Source: Syngnathus acus (taxonomy: Eukaryota; Chordata; Actinopteri; Syngnathiformes; Syngnathidae). From it: 64,000 nucleotides of DNA. The DNA is taken from positions 16,103,956 through 16,167,955 of the forward strand of contig NC_051095.1 in NCBI RefSeq assembly GCF_901709675.1. The letters are read 5' to 3'. Numbering within the stretch: the stretch's first letter is position 1; the number at the start of each line of letters is the position of its first letter. Positions 34,786-49,100 of this stretch are shown here, in pieces. The notes beneath the pieces were generated by a model. That model made no database searches, was not told the DNA's origin, and was given only the letters and a program-made list of their open reading frames with translations. The translations under genes were made by a program, and so were the position numbers.

Positions 34786-35130
34786 GTCAAAGTCTGCTTT
34801 ATTGTCAATTTCTTCACATGCCAAGACACACAAAGAAATCGAAATAACGTTCCCACTATCCCACAGTGACAAGACATAGTACACAATATACATACAAGTA
34901 AACAACACAAAAAAATAAAAACAAGAAAGCACAAACAATGAATAAATAAGAGTGATGAATAAATAATAAATAAACAAATAACACAATAAATAAGAGGAGC
35001 AAAAATGGAGCAAGTGTGCATACAGCAGACAGTCAGAATATAGCGCAAAAGTACAGGACGCTACGCAGAAGGGGGGAGAGAGTTCAGGATCCTAACAGCC
35101 TGGAGAATGAAGCTCTTGGTGAGTCTGGTG
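34786..35130 (-). mobile_element. LINE 3' end remnant, minus strand
   Basis: On the minus strand it reads TRLTKSFILQAVRILNSLPP followed by a 3' UTR that ends ATTGACAATAAAGCAGAC and a TTTGACTTTGAC tail. That is a recognisable fish LINE 3' end with a polyadenylation-like AATAAA. Only a short C-terminal piece of coding sequence is left. The family is not assigned. Confidence 0.7.
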
Positions 35131-37689
35131 TGTGTGTGTGTGCGTGCGTGCGTGTTTGTTTAGCTTAACATGTTAAAATGTGTACTGTATTTATATGAGT
35201 TTGTGTAGTGGAAAATAGAGGAATTATTTCATTTGATATGTTCTTCTTCCAGTCATTAATTTAAAAAAAAGTAAACACTAGGACTTTTAAATGCAGGTTA
35301 AAAAGTATGCCCCCTCTTTTAAAGCATTATTAAAATCATTTTTCCTTAAAATCCTGTTCTTGCACTGTAAGTGTTTTTAGTATTTTTTTGCAAGCTACTT
35401 CATATGTTTTTATTTTACTTTGAAATGAAATATACTTAACTCTCTGTGAATGTTTTTTTTTTTACCTTTAATTATATAAAGCATATTGCGTTGAGTATGA
35501 AATGTGTTATATAAATCATGTCGCCTTGCCTGGTCTTGTCTAGGAATGAAAAGGTAATGAAATTCAAGATACAAAAAACAATCATGACTAACAATGTCAC
35601 AATTGTCGGTATATTCGCAATATTACAAACCCTCAAGCTTGTTGCTATGCATGTATTTTGGATTCTGATTTCTGGTTTTGTTCAGAATGCAGGATGAGAA
35701 ATAAATTGAATTAAAATTAAATGAATGAATTGAAATGAAAGTGAGTGCTCAGACCAAACGAGAAGACACACATACACTAATGGAGAGAAGAGATAGTATT
35801 TGCCCTGTGTCTGTGTAAAGGGAGAGTATTAATGGCTTTGGAGGATAAGTTTTAGAGAGAAAAGTCTCTTCTTGATAAGAAACCGTAAATTTGACAATGT
35901 ACTAGAAGATGTGCCGAGATGACAGAAATAAAAGGAATTCGGGGAACAAGGAAAAGGGACAACTTTCCTAAAGCTCAATTTATCATTCTGGCAGTCTGGA
36001 AACAAAGCGTGACATTGCCGCAGCGCTACAACATTATTTTGTTCTTGCACTCCTGCCAACTCACTTTTCGCTCCATTTCAGTTTAATGCTGCGACCAGAT
36101 CCTCAGGAGTGTAAAATAACTAGTAAAAAAGATCCACTAGTGCTCAACTAAATAGCTCTGCTGGTGCATAAATATAGAAGCTTGATGAATTAGGATGTTA
36201 CATCAATCACTTTTGCTTGTTAAGGCCCAAAGCCTTAAGTCAGGCATGAGAACACGTCCCTCTAAGTGTTCTCCTTTTCTCAGCATCACCTGATCCAGTT
36301 TGAGTATGAGTGTTTAGAGCATGTATTGTGCCGCAGATATTTCTCCTTTTGGTGTTTTATAGTCAAGGGCATCTAATGGATTGAGATTTTAGAATAGCAA
36401 GAATAGAATGTGCTCTTCATCGAGCACAATATGCAGTAATAGTCAACTGCAGTCGATCCAAATCATGCCTGAAGTCTTTTAGCCACTTTTCTCAATTGGC
36501 AAAAGTAATATCACAGTAAAAGAGTTCAGTTACAGAGCGGTAAGTGGCAGCATTTATGCAGTGCCTTTCCACCTGAACTGCGCTAAAAGTGCTTTATACT
36601 GTTCCTTCATCTAAGCGTTTACACACTCACTCACTCGTGATGGCGTCTGTCAGCCACACCGCCAACTTGTTCATCAGGAGCTATTAAGGATTTAGGGGCA
36701 AATATGTTTGAGTCAGAAAAGGTGCGCTGCTGCACATTTTTCTCCTTTTTTGTAAATTCTACACTTCCAACTGCAGACTGGGGTAACGTCAAGCATACCT
36801 AGTTTTGCCCATGCTGACTTGCTATTGGGCTTTGAAGGCAAACATTTATAATCAATTTTTAAATAGTCACACCTTGTCATATTTTTTGTTCACAGTGAGC
36901 ATCTTTTAGCCTGAAGGTAGAATGGCCTCACTTCAGTATCTCTGTATGTCAACTTTGTTAACATCAGAGATGGTCTGACCTCCTGCGGCAAATTTCAGAG
37001 ACAATGTTCAACATGGTATCTGTCTGCTGTCCCTTCGAGCAACATGGTAGTCTGTGGCTTATTGACATTCCACTGCTTTGGGGTGAGCGCGGATGTTGTA
37101 CATGCCTGAGGTCGACTAAGTTAAGGAATATTAATGAAATTTTTGTTGCAAGTATCAATCTCTAGAGTGCATTTGTCAGACTGCATCCTTAAAAACAATC
37201 AGAATTCTAACACAGATGTCAATCCTTGTGTATGTTTGTGAGACATAGTATATTGCAACGGAACAGGTTGCTGCATCTCTGGCAGGATAGATCGAGTTTG
37301 CCACTCTATGGCTGCATGAATGGCAGGCGTCCGTGACTTGGAGCTACTTGACTGATCAGTGAGCGTCTGCAACACGCAGCTCCATCGCTGTCTGGTAAGA
37401 AAAAATAATCCATAAAACACAAATTTTTGCCCCGGCAGCGGCATTGGTTTCAACCAGTTAGCTGCTGGGGGCTTAGCTGCCAGGGCTGACTGCTTAACAA
37501 AACTTTACTGTCGCTAAATGAATAAAAAATTCATATGCATTTCTTATCTTGTCCAATTCAACCTGTAAAAAATGATCAGCTCAATATTCATGATTTTGTC
37601 CAAGGTGATAATATTTTTTTCCTTACAGAAATGCTTAACTCTTTGGAGCCTGGCTACAATTGACAACACACAATGGTAAGGAACACAAG
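35131..37689. other. Intergenic DNA, no gene seen
   Basis: I see no defensible exon. A weak LINE-3'-end-like phrase (GCGTTGAGTATGAAATGTG, then TTATATAAATC) occurs near 35488-35520. A diverged repeat-like stretch with GCGCTAAAAGTGCTTTATAC is near 36580. Both are too worn to name. Confidence 0.5.
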
Positions 37690-38029
37690 ATAATGTGTTG
37701 CATGTTCTCCCCATGCCTGCGTGGGTTTTCTCCGGGCACTCCTGTTTCCTCCCACATCCCCAAAGTAAGCATGGTAGGCTGATTGAGCATTCCAAATTGC
37801 CCGTAGGTGTGCGTGCGAGTGCAGATGGTTGTTTGTCTCTGTGTGCCTTGCGATTGGCTGGCAACCGGTTCAGGATGTCCTCCGCATACTGCCCGATGAC
37901 TGCTGCGATAGGCTGCAGCCCGCCCGCGACCCCCCTGGGGACAAGCTCTACAGAAAATGGATGGATGGATGGATGGATGGATGGATGGATGGATGGATGG
38001 ATGGATGGATGGATGGATGGATGGATGGA
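37690..38029 (+). mobile_element. Dispersed fish repeat ending in (GGAT)n
   Basis: The phrases TGTTCTCCCCATGCCTGCGT, GATTGGCTGGCAACCGGTTC and AGAAAATGGATGG are the well-known dispersed repeat found across teleost genomes. It is followed by a (GGAT)n tract at 37956-38029. Diverged copies occur at 39985-40060 (minus), 49510-49725 (minus), 56330-56530 and 62240-62300. I do not assign a class. Confidence 0.8.
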
Positions 38030-41000
38030 CGGGTGGTTGGGTGGGTGACAGATGCGTGGATGACTGAAAGCAAACTAATATGAAAATTGTAATATTTTGT
38101 GTGTCAGCAAGCCAATTATTATTGTTTTGCTCTGTTCGTCCCACGGTCAAGTGTCAAATATTGACCATACGAAGTCCACAAAATGTGAAGGAAAACGAGA
38201 AAGGTTATTTCTATTATGTAGTCTCTCAAATGAATCCATGTAGCCTATTTTAAGCAGCACAGAATCAACCTTCATTGTTTCCAGCATTTGTTTAGCTCTG
38301 TTGTTTCAACAACTGAGATTGAGTGCCAATATTAGCTGTCTGCAGGGATAACATTGTGCAATTGTTTCAGTGAGATGGCAGCCATTCAAATGCTGTAAAT
38401 ACTGACAACAGATGTCCTCATTGCTGGCATTGCTGTTTTAAACTGTCAACCTTCGTGTAATGAAAGGGTTAGCAGACCCATCTGGAGACCAAGCATCCTT
38501 GAGAAAGACATCCAGCATTCTCCAACAGACCAAGGCAATCAAATTAAAGTGGGGGCAAAGTCATGAGATAATAGCATATTTATATGAGTTCAGCTGTATT
38601 TTCGGAAAGGCAAGTGATCCTGTTTTATAGTCACGAAACGAGTCCATTAATACACTTAAACTTTGACTTATTGTGCATGCAACCATGAACAAAGATAATT
38701 AGTAGCAATGATTTTCTTTCTTTCTTTTTTTTTGCTGGTGGAATTCAAGGTCATTGTCCTCATTACCATCCTTGTCTTTAGCTTGTGATTACTAACAAAT
38801 TGGGCAAACGAAAAGAGTACCAGTGAGAACAACTGAAGCAAATGTCATCTCACTGGGATCCTCAATATTTTTTCTTTTGGGTTCTAGATTTTTGTTTAAA
38901 TTATGGATTATTGCAGACATTTTAGATTTATTTGCAACTTCTTTGATTATGGAACTAATAATTCAATGCAAACCTATGAACAGGCACCTCTGGAAAGTAC
39001 TACAATCAAGTGCAACACTTCAAGAATGATTAAATTAAGTTAAAGTTAAAGTTAAAGTGATTACAGGAAATTATAACAGTAAATTGTAATCCCACTTCAA
39101 GAATTGATGACAGTAAATTATAATCCTGGACCAATGCTAAATTTGACTAAAAAGTAGCAGTAATGTTGGAAACCAAATAAATGACCATTATTTTTGGAAT
39201 AGTCCAGATAACTGATTTACGAATAAAACTTTATATAATGAGTACTGTTTTTATTAACAGTCTCTTTTTTTATGATGGCTACGTTACCTGGGTTACACAA
39301 GGCCATTGTTTCTTTTCATAATGTTGAACTGAACAAAAAATCCAATTTCATTATTATGCTTGTGAAATACGCACCCAGATGCAGTGTGCTGACGTTTTAG
39401 TAATTATTCTCATATCTCCTGTAATCGACAGTAATTGCCTCTCTCTGCGAGACCTCAACCTTTCCAACAAAGAAACTTAGAAAAGAAAAATGGCAAATGA
39501 AGCGATGATGAGTATGAATTGCCGGAAGTGTTATGTATTTTCCAAGCTGGAGCATACATGTAAGTATAATTTTCAAAGTTTAGTTCTACAAGGTATAGAT
39601 GCTAATTATACTCGCTTTCTTCTTTTTGTCACTGCATGTTTGAGTTAGTCTGAATGTAGCAAACATTTCGCAGCTTGAGCTAAATGTATAAGTGATACAG
39701 CACCACGTGACTGTTTGGATTACTTTCATTCCCAATTACTTCTGAGAGTTAACTAACAAAAAGTCCACTTACCTGTTAATAAAAGTGTGTGGACTTTGAG
39801 TCTGTAAGCAGTCCTTTCATCTCGTTAAGATTAAGTGAGCGTTTTTTAACTTGAGTAATTAGGGGCTCTGCAGCATATGTTGGCTAAAACAACACCGTAC
39901 TCTGTTAGAATATTAGCAATACAGGACCTTGTAACATTTGTATCGAGTTCATAGAAATAAAACACTGTATATTATTAATTTGTTCATCTTCCAAACCGCT
40001 TATTCTCACGAGGGCCTGAGGTGTGCTGGAGCATATCCCAGCAGGCTTTGGGCATTTTTTTTTCTCCAACCTTTAGTCTCATATCCACTGTTTAGTTTTA
40101 CAGGCCTTTTCACATCTGCTGCCAACAGCACGCATAATCTGTTGGAGTGAGTGAACCTTCAATTTAGCATCCACTCTTTGGGATCTTAGTAAAAGATCCC
40201 AATGTTAGAAAATCAAACAGGCCCATTAGCAGCATTCACAATCTGTTAGAGCCAAGTTGCAATTTGTCCTGAAAGCACAACTTCAACCCATTAAAAGTCG
40301 AGTGCTTCAAACTCTGCAATTTAGCTCTGTAAATCAAAGGTCAACCAGCATCTCCACAAGCGCGGTGCCATTGCACATGTCACTACATGGAGGATGTAAT
40401 TCTTATGTCTTCTTATGTTCTTATACTTTCCACTTCATCTATTTTGATCCACGTCCCCATTTGCCGCCTTTTATCTCCTTTTAATTGTCTTCCATATCCT
40501 CCCTGCCTCATGAAACAATCTCTGTATTGATTCGTGGTCACTCTCACAGAGCTGCCTTCGAGCCAGTGTATTATTTTCTTTGCCATCTAGCATCTTCACA
40601 ATGGAGATCTTGTTCTCCACATTGAAGAGACTGCGCCCCCATTAAGTGGAGCTCATTGCTCCTCAGTGCTCTCAAACGATCGTCTCTCCTCATCTGTTCA
40701 TCCTCCAGTTAAGTGGAGCGGCTCTAGTTAGAGCCCCTCAGCTGCTGTCATCTCCCACTCAGCCTCTTTCCAATTTATTGTTAATGTTGCATTAAAACGT
40801 TGTGTCAAAGACATATTAACCCAAAGAGACACACGACCAATGCCTAAATGTTACCTCAGGATTTATTTCACCATGCAACTGATTTCACCATGCAGCTGTT
40901 TTTAGTCGAAAGCCCATTTATTACTTTCCTGTGCATTCTGGCACACACCAGTGACAAAGTATCATGAAAAGCATGACATGCCAGTTAGTGAAAGAGGATA

Positions 41001-44000
41001 TCCAAGTCCCGGGTGCCCCCCCTCCCTCATCCTTAGAGACATGCATTAATTCACTATGCTCGTCAATGCTGGTGGTTCTCTCTAGAGTTTTACTTAGAAA
41101 GATTAGCGGAGGTGACAGGAAAGGAAGTGATGTGAATCCAAATGTGAGAAAATAAATCTCAGAGGTGAAAGAAAGGCGAGAATAGCGGTGCTGCGTCTCG
41201 TCACTACAACATCGCTCGTCCTCAACGCTTTGGAGGATTTGTTTACACAACCATTCTGGAAAGAAAAGACAAATTGGATTACTTTTTTTCCACACCAAGC
41301 AATCTTACAACATGCTCATGTCGCTTTAGAGTGAAGCTATAAAATTGCAATTTGTCGGAGTTGTCAATTTGCTTTGTTGCACATTCACCCAAAGAAGGGA
41401 AAACAGTGTTAGTTTAAGAGTTGTTGTACATTGTTAGCGATACCGTTGGTGCCAGCACTAACAATAGCAAATTGAGGCAGTTTGTATTCTTTGAAAACAT
41501 TGTACAAGATTGAAAGTACCTGGCTTGAGTTGGCATCGGGGGAATGCTATAAAATAGGGCGAGTTGTCAGGGGAATGTAGTCGTTTGGACCCCATCCACT
41601 GCATTTCTGGGGGTTCTTTTCAGGTAGCGGTCAAACTTTTCAGGTAAAAGTCTTCTACTTTATTGTTCCATCTTAGAGCATGATCTCTCTTCACTGCATT
41701 TAATATAGCACAAGATGGCCCTAGTATGTGAATTAAAAGGCCAAATCTGTATGTCAGGCGTTAATAGGCACATCAGGCCTGTCAGCTACATTTTGGGATT
41801 CCAATAGTAAAGGAACAAACTCATCAGGTTTCAAATATTCTAATATTTTGTTTTATTTCAAGGATAAGGCAGACCTTTTTCCTCTATCTCATTCATGGCT
41901 CTCTCTCACTCACCCATTGTATTGTACGACAAAGCAAGATATTTGTGGTTGGGTCAGACAATAACTGCCTTTTTATGTGTGTGTACTTGACCTTTCATTT
42001 CATTTCAATCATTATTTTTCAATGTTCATTTATTTTTAAACCCATTATTAAATTCAATAAGGTTCATCCTTTATGCAACAGAAGTTGTTTCATTTGTCTT
42101 TCCTACAGCTGACTTAAATATACAGACTTTAGTCATAACATCGGCACAAATTCATTTCAACATTCATTCCCTCGAATTCATTCCCACTATTAAGTCCTTG
42201 CTAATGCATTGAATCTCATAGACATGCACTATTCATTCAGAACTGTCTTGAAAGCTGCTACTACTTTTACTAACACTGTTTTCTTGTAGATAGGCGGATG
42301 GAGAGAGGGCTGGATAGATGGGTTGAATTTTTTCTATATTCTATACTTTTATATGATTTATAGCTGAGGCAGAAGAACATTGTTGATGTCAGATTCCTGA
42401 CTGACAAATGCCAAGCGGCAACTGAAATACTGCTCGACAGCGCCTGGCACCTGGTAAAGTGACGTGAATGCAAATTAGTCAGTTAAAAAAATAGCTTCCT
42501 TTTTAAGGATACTGAGAAGATCCTTCCTTTTCCAAACTTAACTGTGTCATCACTCAGGTTCATCTTTGTTCATAAAACCTTTTTTTCTTTTTTAGCCTTG
42601 TCAATACTTTTTTTATGCAAATGTTATATTTCCTATTTCTTTGGCAGTTTACATTTTATAGTGGGTCATCTGCACTTTTGCTTATGTTCACAACTGTCAC
42701 TCATGTCTTTCAGGTTGTTGCTGCAGCTCTCAAAATGTTTGTTGTCAACGGCTGTTGGTTTCCTTGGTTTACATTTTCAACCTGTCACTATGCACACCAG
42801 AGACTTATTTCTCCTCGATGGTCTCAAAATGTAAGTGTATGCAATGCAAAAAAGGTTTGTGTGACAAATAGTTAAAATTAAAGTTGAATTGGTGTGTGTG
42901 CGTGCGTGCGATGGGAAACTAATAAATACTTACTAAATTGTACTGGGTGTGCAACTGTTTGACCACTTCCAATAAAAAAAGGACCTCGAAGTTGAATGAT
43001 TCTGCTGCAGTTTTATCATGACTGAGTGCTTCTGATCAGTGTACCTAATTCGGCCACTTTATAGTGATCTTGACAGAAGTCTTGCGAGACTTGCATAATT
43101 TTATTGAAAGTGTTCACCCAAATTCTAATTGCTTGGCTTTAAACCACATTTCCCTCCTCTTGGTTGGAATCAGGCTTTGTGTTAAAAGCAAATCCTCAAA
43201 TGTTTCCTTTCCATTTACAAATCTAGCAACAACATTCATCACAACCTTGAGATCAGCATATTTTTTATGTTTTCAATTGGCTTGCCTTTTCGCTCATTTC
43301 CCACTAAATCTTTTCAAGGATCCTTTTTTTTTCTCCAATTAACAGCCTCTAAACAAGCACAGCGATGTGTACAGTCACACAGTCTCACAACAGGTGAGAT
43401 CGCATGGCTGGGCCGTTAATTGTAAAAACATTAGGGGGCTGTAGGTCAGAAAAGGCATTAGAATGGCTTTGTTTAAAGAAAGCATGCACATTTGAAGTGA
43501 GGATAGAATTATGAGAAAAATACCTCGAGTTTCATAAGGAGTCAACTGTTTCAGGCAGTTTTACTAGGTATGTTTTCTCCCCTGGGGGTCAAATGCAATG
43601 AGAAGAAGGAGTAAGAGAAATGCAACCACACATGTAAAAAAGAGAGAGAGAATGAATAATAACGGCTTAAGATAGAGTGCACTGCTCTGTTATTATTGAC
43701 GAGCATCTGACTGACAGCAAAAGGTGAGAAACTGGGATTAGACCAACGTGGGAAGTAATAACACAGCAATGGAAAATGGCAAAATCAGAGACAAGCTGAA
43801 ATGGTTTGACAAGAGGGGTGAGTAGATGAGTCAACAGAGGAAGCTGGGGCCCAGATTTATTCAGGTTTGTATTTGTAAAAGTCCAAACTAGCCATGGAGC
43901 CACTTGAGCCTGGGGTAGAATCATATTCAGGAGGCAAGGGAAGATAATGTTGTGCTGGTGGGATCCTGCTCTTTTTCTGTGTGTGCGTGTGTGTCAGACC

Positions 44001-44289
44001 CACGGATATAAAGAAGGCTCTCAAATGTTATCCGTCCACGCTCGCCGTGGGGGCTGTTACGCAGACAAAAATACTGCGGCGTCTCAGAAGAAATGTCAAC
44101 CTGTCTGTGCAGGAAGATGATGTTGCTTCCAGACTTCACCACAGCCTTCCACATGCGTTTGTGGATTTGTGGACACACAAATACCCATTTTCTTTGTATA
44201 TCTTTGCACATTTGTGCAGTTTAAGTACAACCTAAGATTTTTTCCCAATTTTTTAAATGGTTCTCTTCGTACTTATAAATAGCACATGC
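38030..44289. other. Intergenic DNA, no gene seen
   Basis: This is mostly unique AT-rich DNA. A short (TTAAAG)n at 39028-39057 resembles the reverse complement of the SINE tail at 5606. A worn minus-strand copy of the 37690 repeat lies at 39985-40060 (GAATAAGCGG in reverse). The hydrophobic frame near 42544-42834 has no recognisable family or splice context. I could not defend any exon here. Confidence 0.5.
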
Positions 44290-44842
44290 ATTGATAGAAT
44301 TGATTTTAAAATCCTTCTCCTTCTATACAAAGCCCTCAACGGGCAGGGACCAAGCTACATTGCAAACTCTCTTGTTAGCTATATACCTCCAAGAACCCTG
44401 CGATCATCTGCTGCTGGTTTATTGGAGGCTCCCAGCAACAGCAGAAAGAAGATCGGTGATGCAGCCTTTGTTAATTACGCCCCCAAACTATGGAACACAC
44501 TGCCAATAGGTATCAGGGAGGCCAGGTCGCTAGATATTTTCAAAACAAAACTTAAAACTCATTTCTTTACCCGAGCATTTAACTAATTACGTTTTGTAAA
44601 TTTCATTTTAAGCCTAATTTTATCTTTATTTTATTTTTTACCTTTTCTTAAAGATATATTCTTTATTTTATTAAAGCGTGCTCCTATTTTAAACTCACTT
44701 TATTAATTGTGTATGCATACATTAATGTTTTGTTTTTATGTATTCATGTTTTTCTTTCATTGTTGTAAAGCGCTTTGAGCTGCATTTCTTGTATGAAAGG
44801 TGCTATACAAATAAAATGTATTATTATTATTATTATTATTAT
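44290..44842 (+). mobile_element. LINE 3' end, CR1/L2-like
   Basis: From about 44293 the translation reads RIDFKILLLLYKALNGQGPS, SYIPPRTLRSS, GDAAFVNYAPKLWNTLPIGI and LKTHFFTRAFN, then a stop at 44585-44587. This is the C-terminal end of a LINE ORF2, related to but distinct from the copies at 7606 and 17547. The 3' UTR contains TGTAAAGCGCTTTGAGCTGC and ends in (ATT)n at 44818-44842, the usual structure of these elements. The copy is 5'-truncated. Confidence 0.9.
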
Positions 44843-44989
44843 GCATAGCCGTTTTAAATTAAATGCTGTTACTATATACTCGTAAAGTTAAAAGATTTGT
44901 CTCATATCCAAACATTCTCGGGCCATCTATTATTCGCTCTGCTTTGCAAATAATGTATTTAAAATAATGTATTCTTCCAATATACACAG

Positions 44990-46170
44990 TGTTGATGGTG
45001 CATTGCTTCCACCTGCAATGCCAAAGTTTTTGGCTCGGTAACTACAAAAGCTGCGTTCTGCTCGGCTTGCAGGTGCCCAACAGCTGCACCCGGAGTCCCA
45101 CAGCTCCGTCGGCCGACTCAATAATGCAGGCACGGAAGGAACATGGCCAGCCTCTCTTGGGACGTGAGTGAAGTTCTGCAGCAGCTGGCGGTTGAAACAC
45201 CTTCCCACATGTTCCTTGCACACCCTCACAACTGCTAGAGCCCACGCATCATTAGGAGGTTGTCGGTTGACATGTCTTCACCCAAGTGTCCAACACATAA
45301 CACAACCACAAAGTCAATCATCAACCTGACCTGTGACCTGTGGTGTCCTGGTTGATCAGAGGGCCTGTTCTCAACCACGTTCTTCCATGTCTCATAGTCA
45401 TTGTCCATGTCAGTGTTGAAGTCTTCCAGAACGAGGAGGAGCGTTCTATAGCACTGACTCCAAGGACTCCAGAAATGGTGGGCACTCTAAACTTCTGTTT
45501 GATGTATATGCGCAATCAACATTGGGGCCTCCCCCACGGACACCACCAAAGGCAGATAAAGCCTACCCTCTCATCCACTGAGAGATAACATCCAATAAAT
45601 ATGCCCACACCTGCTCCGCACCTCTCCCCGTGGGCAACTCCAGAGTGGAGGAGAGCCCAAGCCTTCTCGGGAGGCCAGGTAATAAAGTCCAAGCTGTGTT
45701 TGGAGGTGAGTGTGCCTATGTATAGTTGGAACTTCTCTGCCTTTCACACCAGCTCATGAAGATCACTTTTGAAACCTGAAACGCTCCTTTGAAACCTTGA
45801 CTGTGATGTTATGACAGCTGTCTCTGCGGCACAGTGGTTTACATTATTGGCTTGTGACATGGGCCCTCTGGGATGGAAGGACATTATCAGACCTGAGCTT
45901 TTATTTCAAATTCGCAACCACGTGTAAAAATGGGGACGCTGCTTCGGAGCCAAACTCACCTGTTAAACCCAAGTTTCAAATTTTATTTTTAATGTCAAGG
46001 TTACATATTCTGACATTTGAATGTTTCTTTAAACTCCATTTTAAAGGTGTCAATGATTTTTTTTTTTTGCTGCAGGTGACCCTGCCATGGGCATAAAGCT
46101 CCAGACAACTGAGCTCCTTGGATCAATGGACAAGAAAACCACGGTAAGGTGACAGCTGAAGGAGTCAATT
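44990..46170 (-). mobile_element. Diverged LINE of the 28.6-33.4 kb family, minus strand
   Basis: The minus strand near 46170-46076 matches the 5' region of the LINE at 28590-28690 (translated RSSVVWSFMPMAGSP versus RSHVVWGFMPLVGSP). From 45760 down, broken frames give HSGVAHGERCGAGVG, then an endonuclease piece (DMDNDYETWKNVVE), then RVCKEHVGRCFNRQLLQNF with TSQERL-like continuation. This copy keeps the segment after the endonuclease (HVPREAGHVPS) that is missing from the copies at 28.6-33.4 kb. It is heavily mutated and inactive. Confidence 0.75.
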
Positions 46171-49100
46171 TTTTTATGATTATATTTCATTTTTATTTTC
46201 ATTTGTTTGACTCTTTCAAGGTGACTCTTGAAAGGTGACTCCATTTGGGAGGTTTCCGCTTGGAATTTCCCCATCTAGGACAAGTAAATTGTCTAGATAT
46301 AAAATCTATCGCCCTCTATTGATGAACTGCCCCTGGTACACAGTGCAGGTCTATCATCGGGATGATCTATTGGTAGAAAATATATTGAGACACAAATATG
46401 GACATTTGTGTGTAATACTGTAAATATACAACTGCATGTATATTTGTACTCTAGGTACACTATAGAAAGTAATAGGACACAAGTAAATAAAAAATGAGTG
46501 CACATGTACAGTGGATTTATAAAGTCTACATAACGCTTGTTCAACTGAGGTGTCAGAGATATAAATTATAAGTCCTGTCATATCCCAGTTGAAAGAGTAA
46601 TACTTGCGCATTACACATGTTAATTTTGGTGGGCATTGGGTAAGTTAAATACCTGGCTTAGGCTGATACAAAATGCTCAGAAGGTGAGTTTTACAAAAGT
46701 ATATCAATAAAATTATGCTTCATAGACTTCACATTCCAATGTTTACGCTTAAATCTGCTGAGTTGAAAATTGGACCCACCCAGGAAATTGTGTACATTTC
46801 GCCCAACTTTTGTTTTTGCAAAAAAAAAAACCGGGTTGTTTTGTTCCATTTCAACCCAAATTGGATTGTTCTTAACCCAACATTTTAAAGGGTGTGTCTG
46901 AAAATGTGTGTTACAGCATGTGACTAGGGGTGCAAATTGGATTTGGGTTCAATATGTCCCCACAATTTATTCATACTCACCCAGGTGCCTCGAATTACAC
47001 TATTTTCACTAACCATAACCCTAAACAGTAGCTCGAGGCAAGCCGAGAAACGCACCAATTACAGAGAGCATTCAAACTTTAACGGAATGGGCGATAAATG
47101 TGTGGAGTCGAGTAGAGAGGATAAGTGTAAATTAGTGAAAATATAGTTGAATAAATTAGTTTGTTGACAACTTCTCAGAATCCATGTATTTTTATTTCCA
47201 CCTATGCACTAATTAAGAATTTTTGCACTTCCTGTTTTCAAGAAATTGTTTTCTGACTAGACTGCCTGCTGAGCAAATTAATGAATTTGGCTTTTGACTT
47301 GGGAATGAGTTTTAAGGCAGACTATGTAATAGGGTTCTATACACGTGATAAACTGAAACAGTATCCGCCATGGATTTTAGTTTTAGACTCTTAATACTAG
47401 GACATGCGCATTTAGGGGCATACTCTAAGGATTAGCGCCTCTAGACGGTGCAACATCATATTGCGTGTTTTGATTTGACTAACTCCTGTGCTGAGCCGGG
47501 AACTCCCGAATGGTGGAGCAGCTGCTGACTCGTGCTTGGAGTTTGTCTGAAAGCGCTCACAACAACTGGTTTCATTGTAATTACAATGGCGTGTTAGATT
47601 TTGAATAATTTGTCTTTATTTCATATGCCTGTCGTGAAATCCATAATAGTGCCACTTGTGCTAGGCAACGCTTAAACACATAGCCCAAGATCTACAAATA
47701 AGTCAATCAAATGACAGCTTGCAACGCACACACGAAAAATCGAGCACTGGAAACTCAAGTATATGTGTTGTCTTCCTTTAAGGAGTCGGATGGATCAGGC
47801 TCCGCGTAACCCTGAACATGATAAGTAGAATAGAAAATGGAGTGACCGATGATGTTGACCTGGGTTATTTTTTTCCAATTCATGTTTTTGGACAAGAGAA
47901 AAACACGCGCAGCAAAGGCTGATCTTCTGTTTGTGGTCATTAGTCAATCACATGCTATCTATCACCTTGTCATGTCAAGTTGAAGGTCGTCTAGTTAACC
48001 AAGTGGGTGGGATCATCAGTGTCACTCTGCTTTCCATTGGACAGCCGGACAGAGACTTGATTGATGGGCAGAAGTGGTCCACGTTGCTTCCTGTCATATT
48101 GATGAATGCTTTATTTTTTGACAAGGACACACATATAAGACACATTTCCTTGAGTAACAGGAAGGACAGCCGTTTCTCTTCTGATTAGGCATATACAGTA
48201 GTACACACTACTGTTGTGAAAACGGATTTACAATAGCATTAACTGAAACCGTATTAGACTTTTGTAAGTCACATAACTTATGGTACCAACATGTCAGCTG
48301 TGAAGAGATGCTGCAACTCAACGAGCATTCTAACATTTTGCAATTTATGGACACGCAAAGTCGGGCGAGAGCTTTCTCATGACCCTGATACGTGCGACGG
48401 AAAATAGATGAGATAGATCATTTTTGGTTTTGTCAGTCATAACATTGCAACTGTTGCATTATTCTTTCATCGCTAAACATTGTAGATTGAAATATAGTAT
48501 TATTTTCAATCACGGTTATTAAAATATACACATTATGCAATAAAAAATTAAAATATTCAAATTCAAATAAGAAAACTATCATAGTTCATGCTGAGAATTG
48601 TCACTCAATTAACACAGTGTGTCACAGAGATGTACAATGAAAGATGTTCTCTGACAATGACAGTAGAATCTCACTATTTATAGTTGGTGAATATATTTTT
48701 TTTTACATTCCTCATACACTAGGAAAAAAGCGTTCCACTTAAGATCCTATGAAATCCAAAGATTCATGTTTTGAACACAAGTGACGCTAAAGGGGCATCT
48801 GTCAGTTGCAGATTTGAGTAGGGATGCTCCTAAAATAAACTAAATTAGCTAAATCAAATGCTTTGGGGAGCAGAGACAGACAGATGGGTAGATGACAGCT
48901 GTATTTTGGATGCACATTAGTGAAAGATTATGAAGCATTCCAGCAAATTAATTTAGCAAGTTGAAAACCTGCTCACAGAGAAGATTCTGGTGCTAACATC
49001 ATCATCCTCTTGTTGCTATTAACTCATTGGTAGAGAGCAGTGGTTAGCCAGAAAAAAGCATTTTCTGTTGGACTAAACATTTAGAAAGAAGTCCAACCAA

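Noticed and set aside
42544-42875. Hydrophobic exon candidate
   Set aside because: It has no recognisable family, no convincing splice sites, and its composition matches the surrounding AT-rich DNA.
46050-46150. Apparent exon: pyrimidine tract, AG at about 46076, an open frame with ATGGGCATAAAGCTCCAG and GTAAGG at 46144
   Set aside because: The segment is the reverse complement of the 5' region of the LINE at 28590-28690, so the splice-like signals are accidental.
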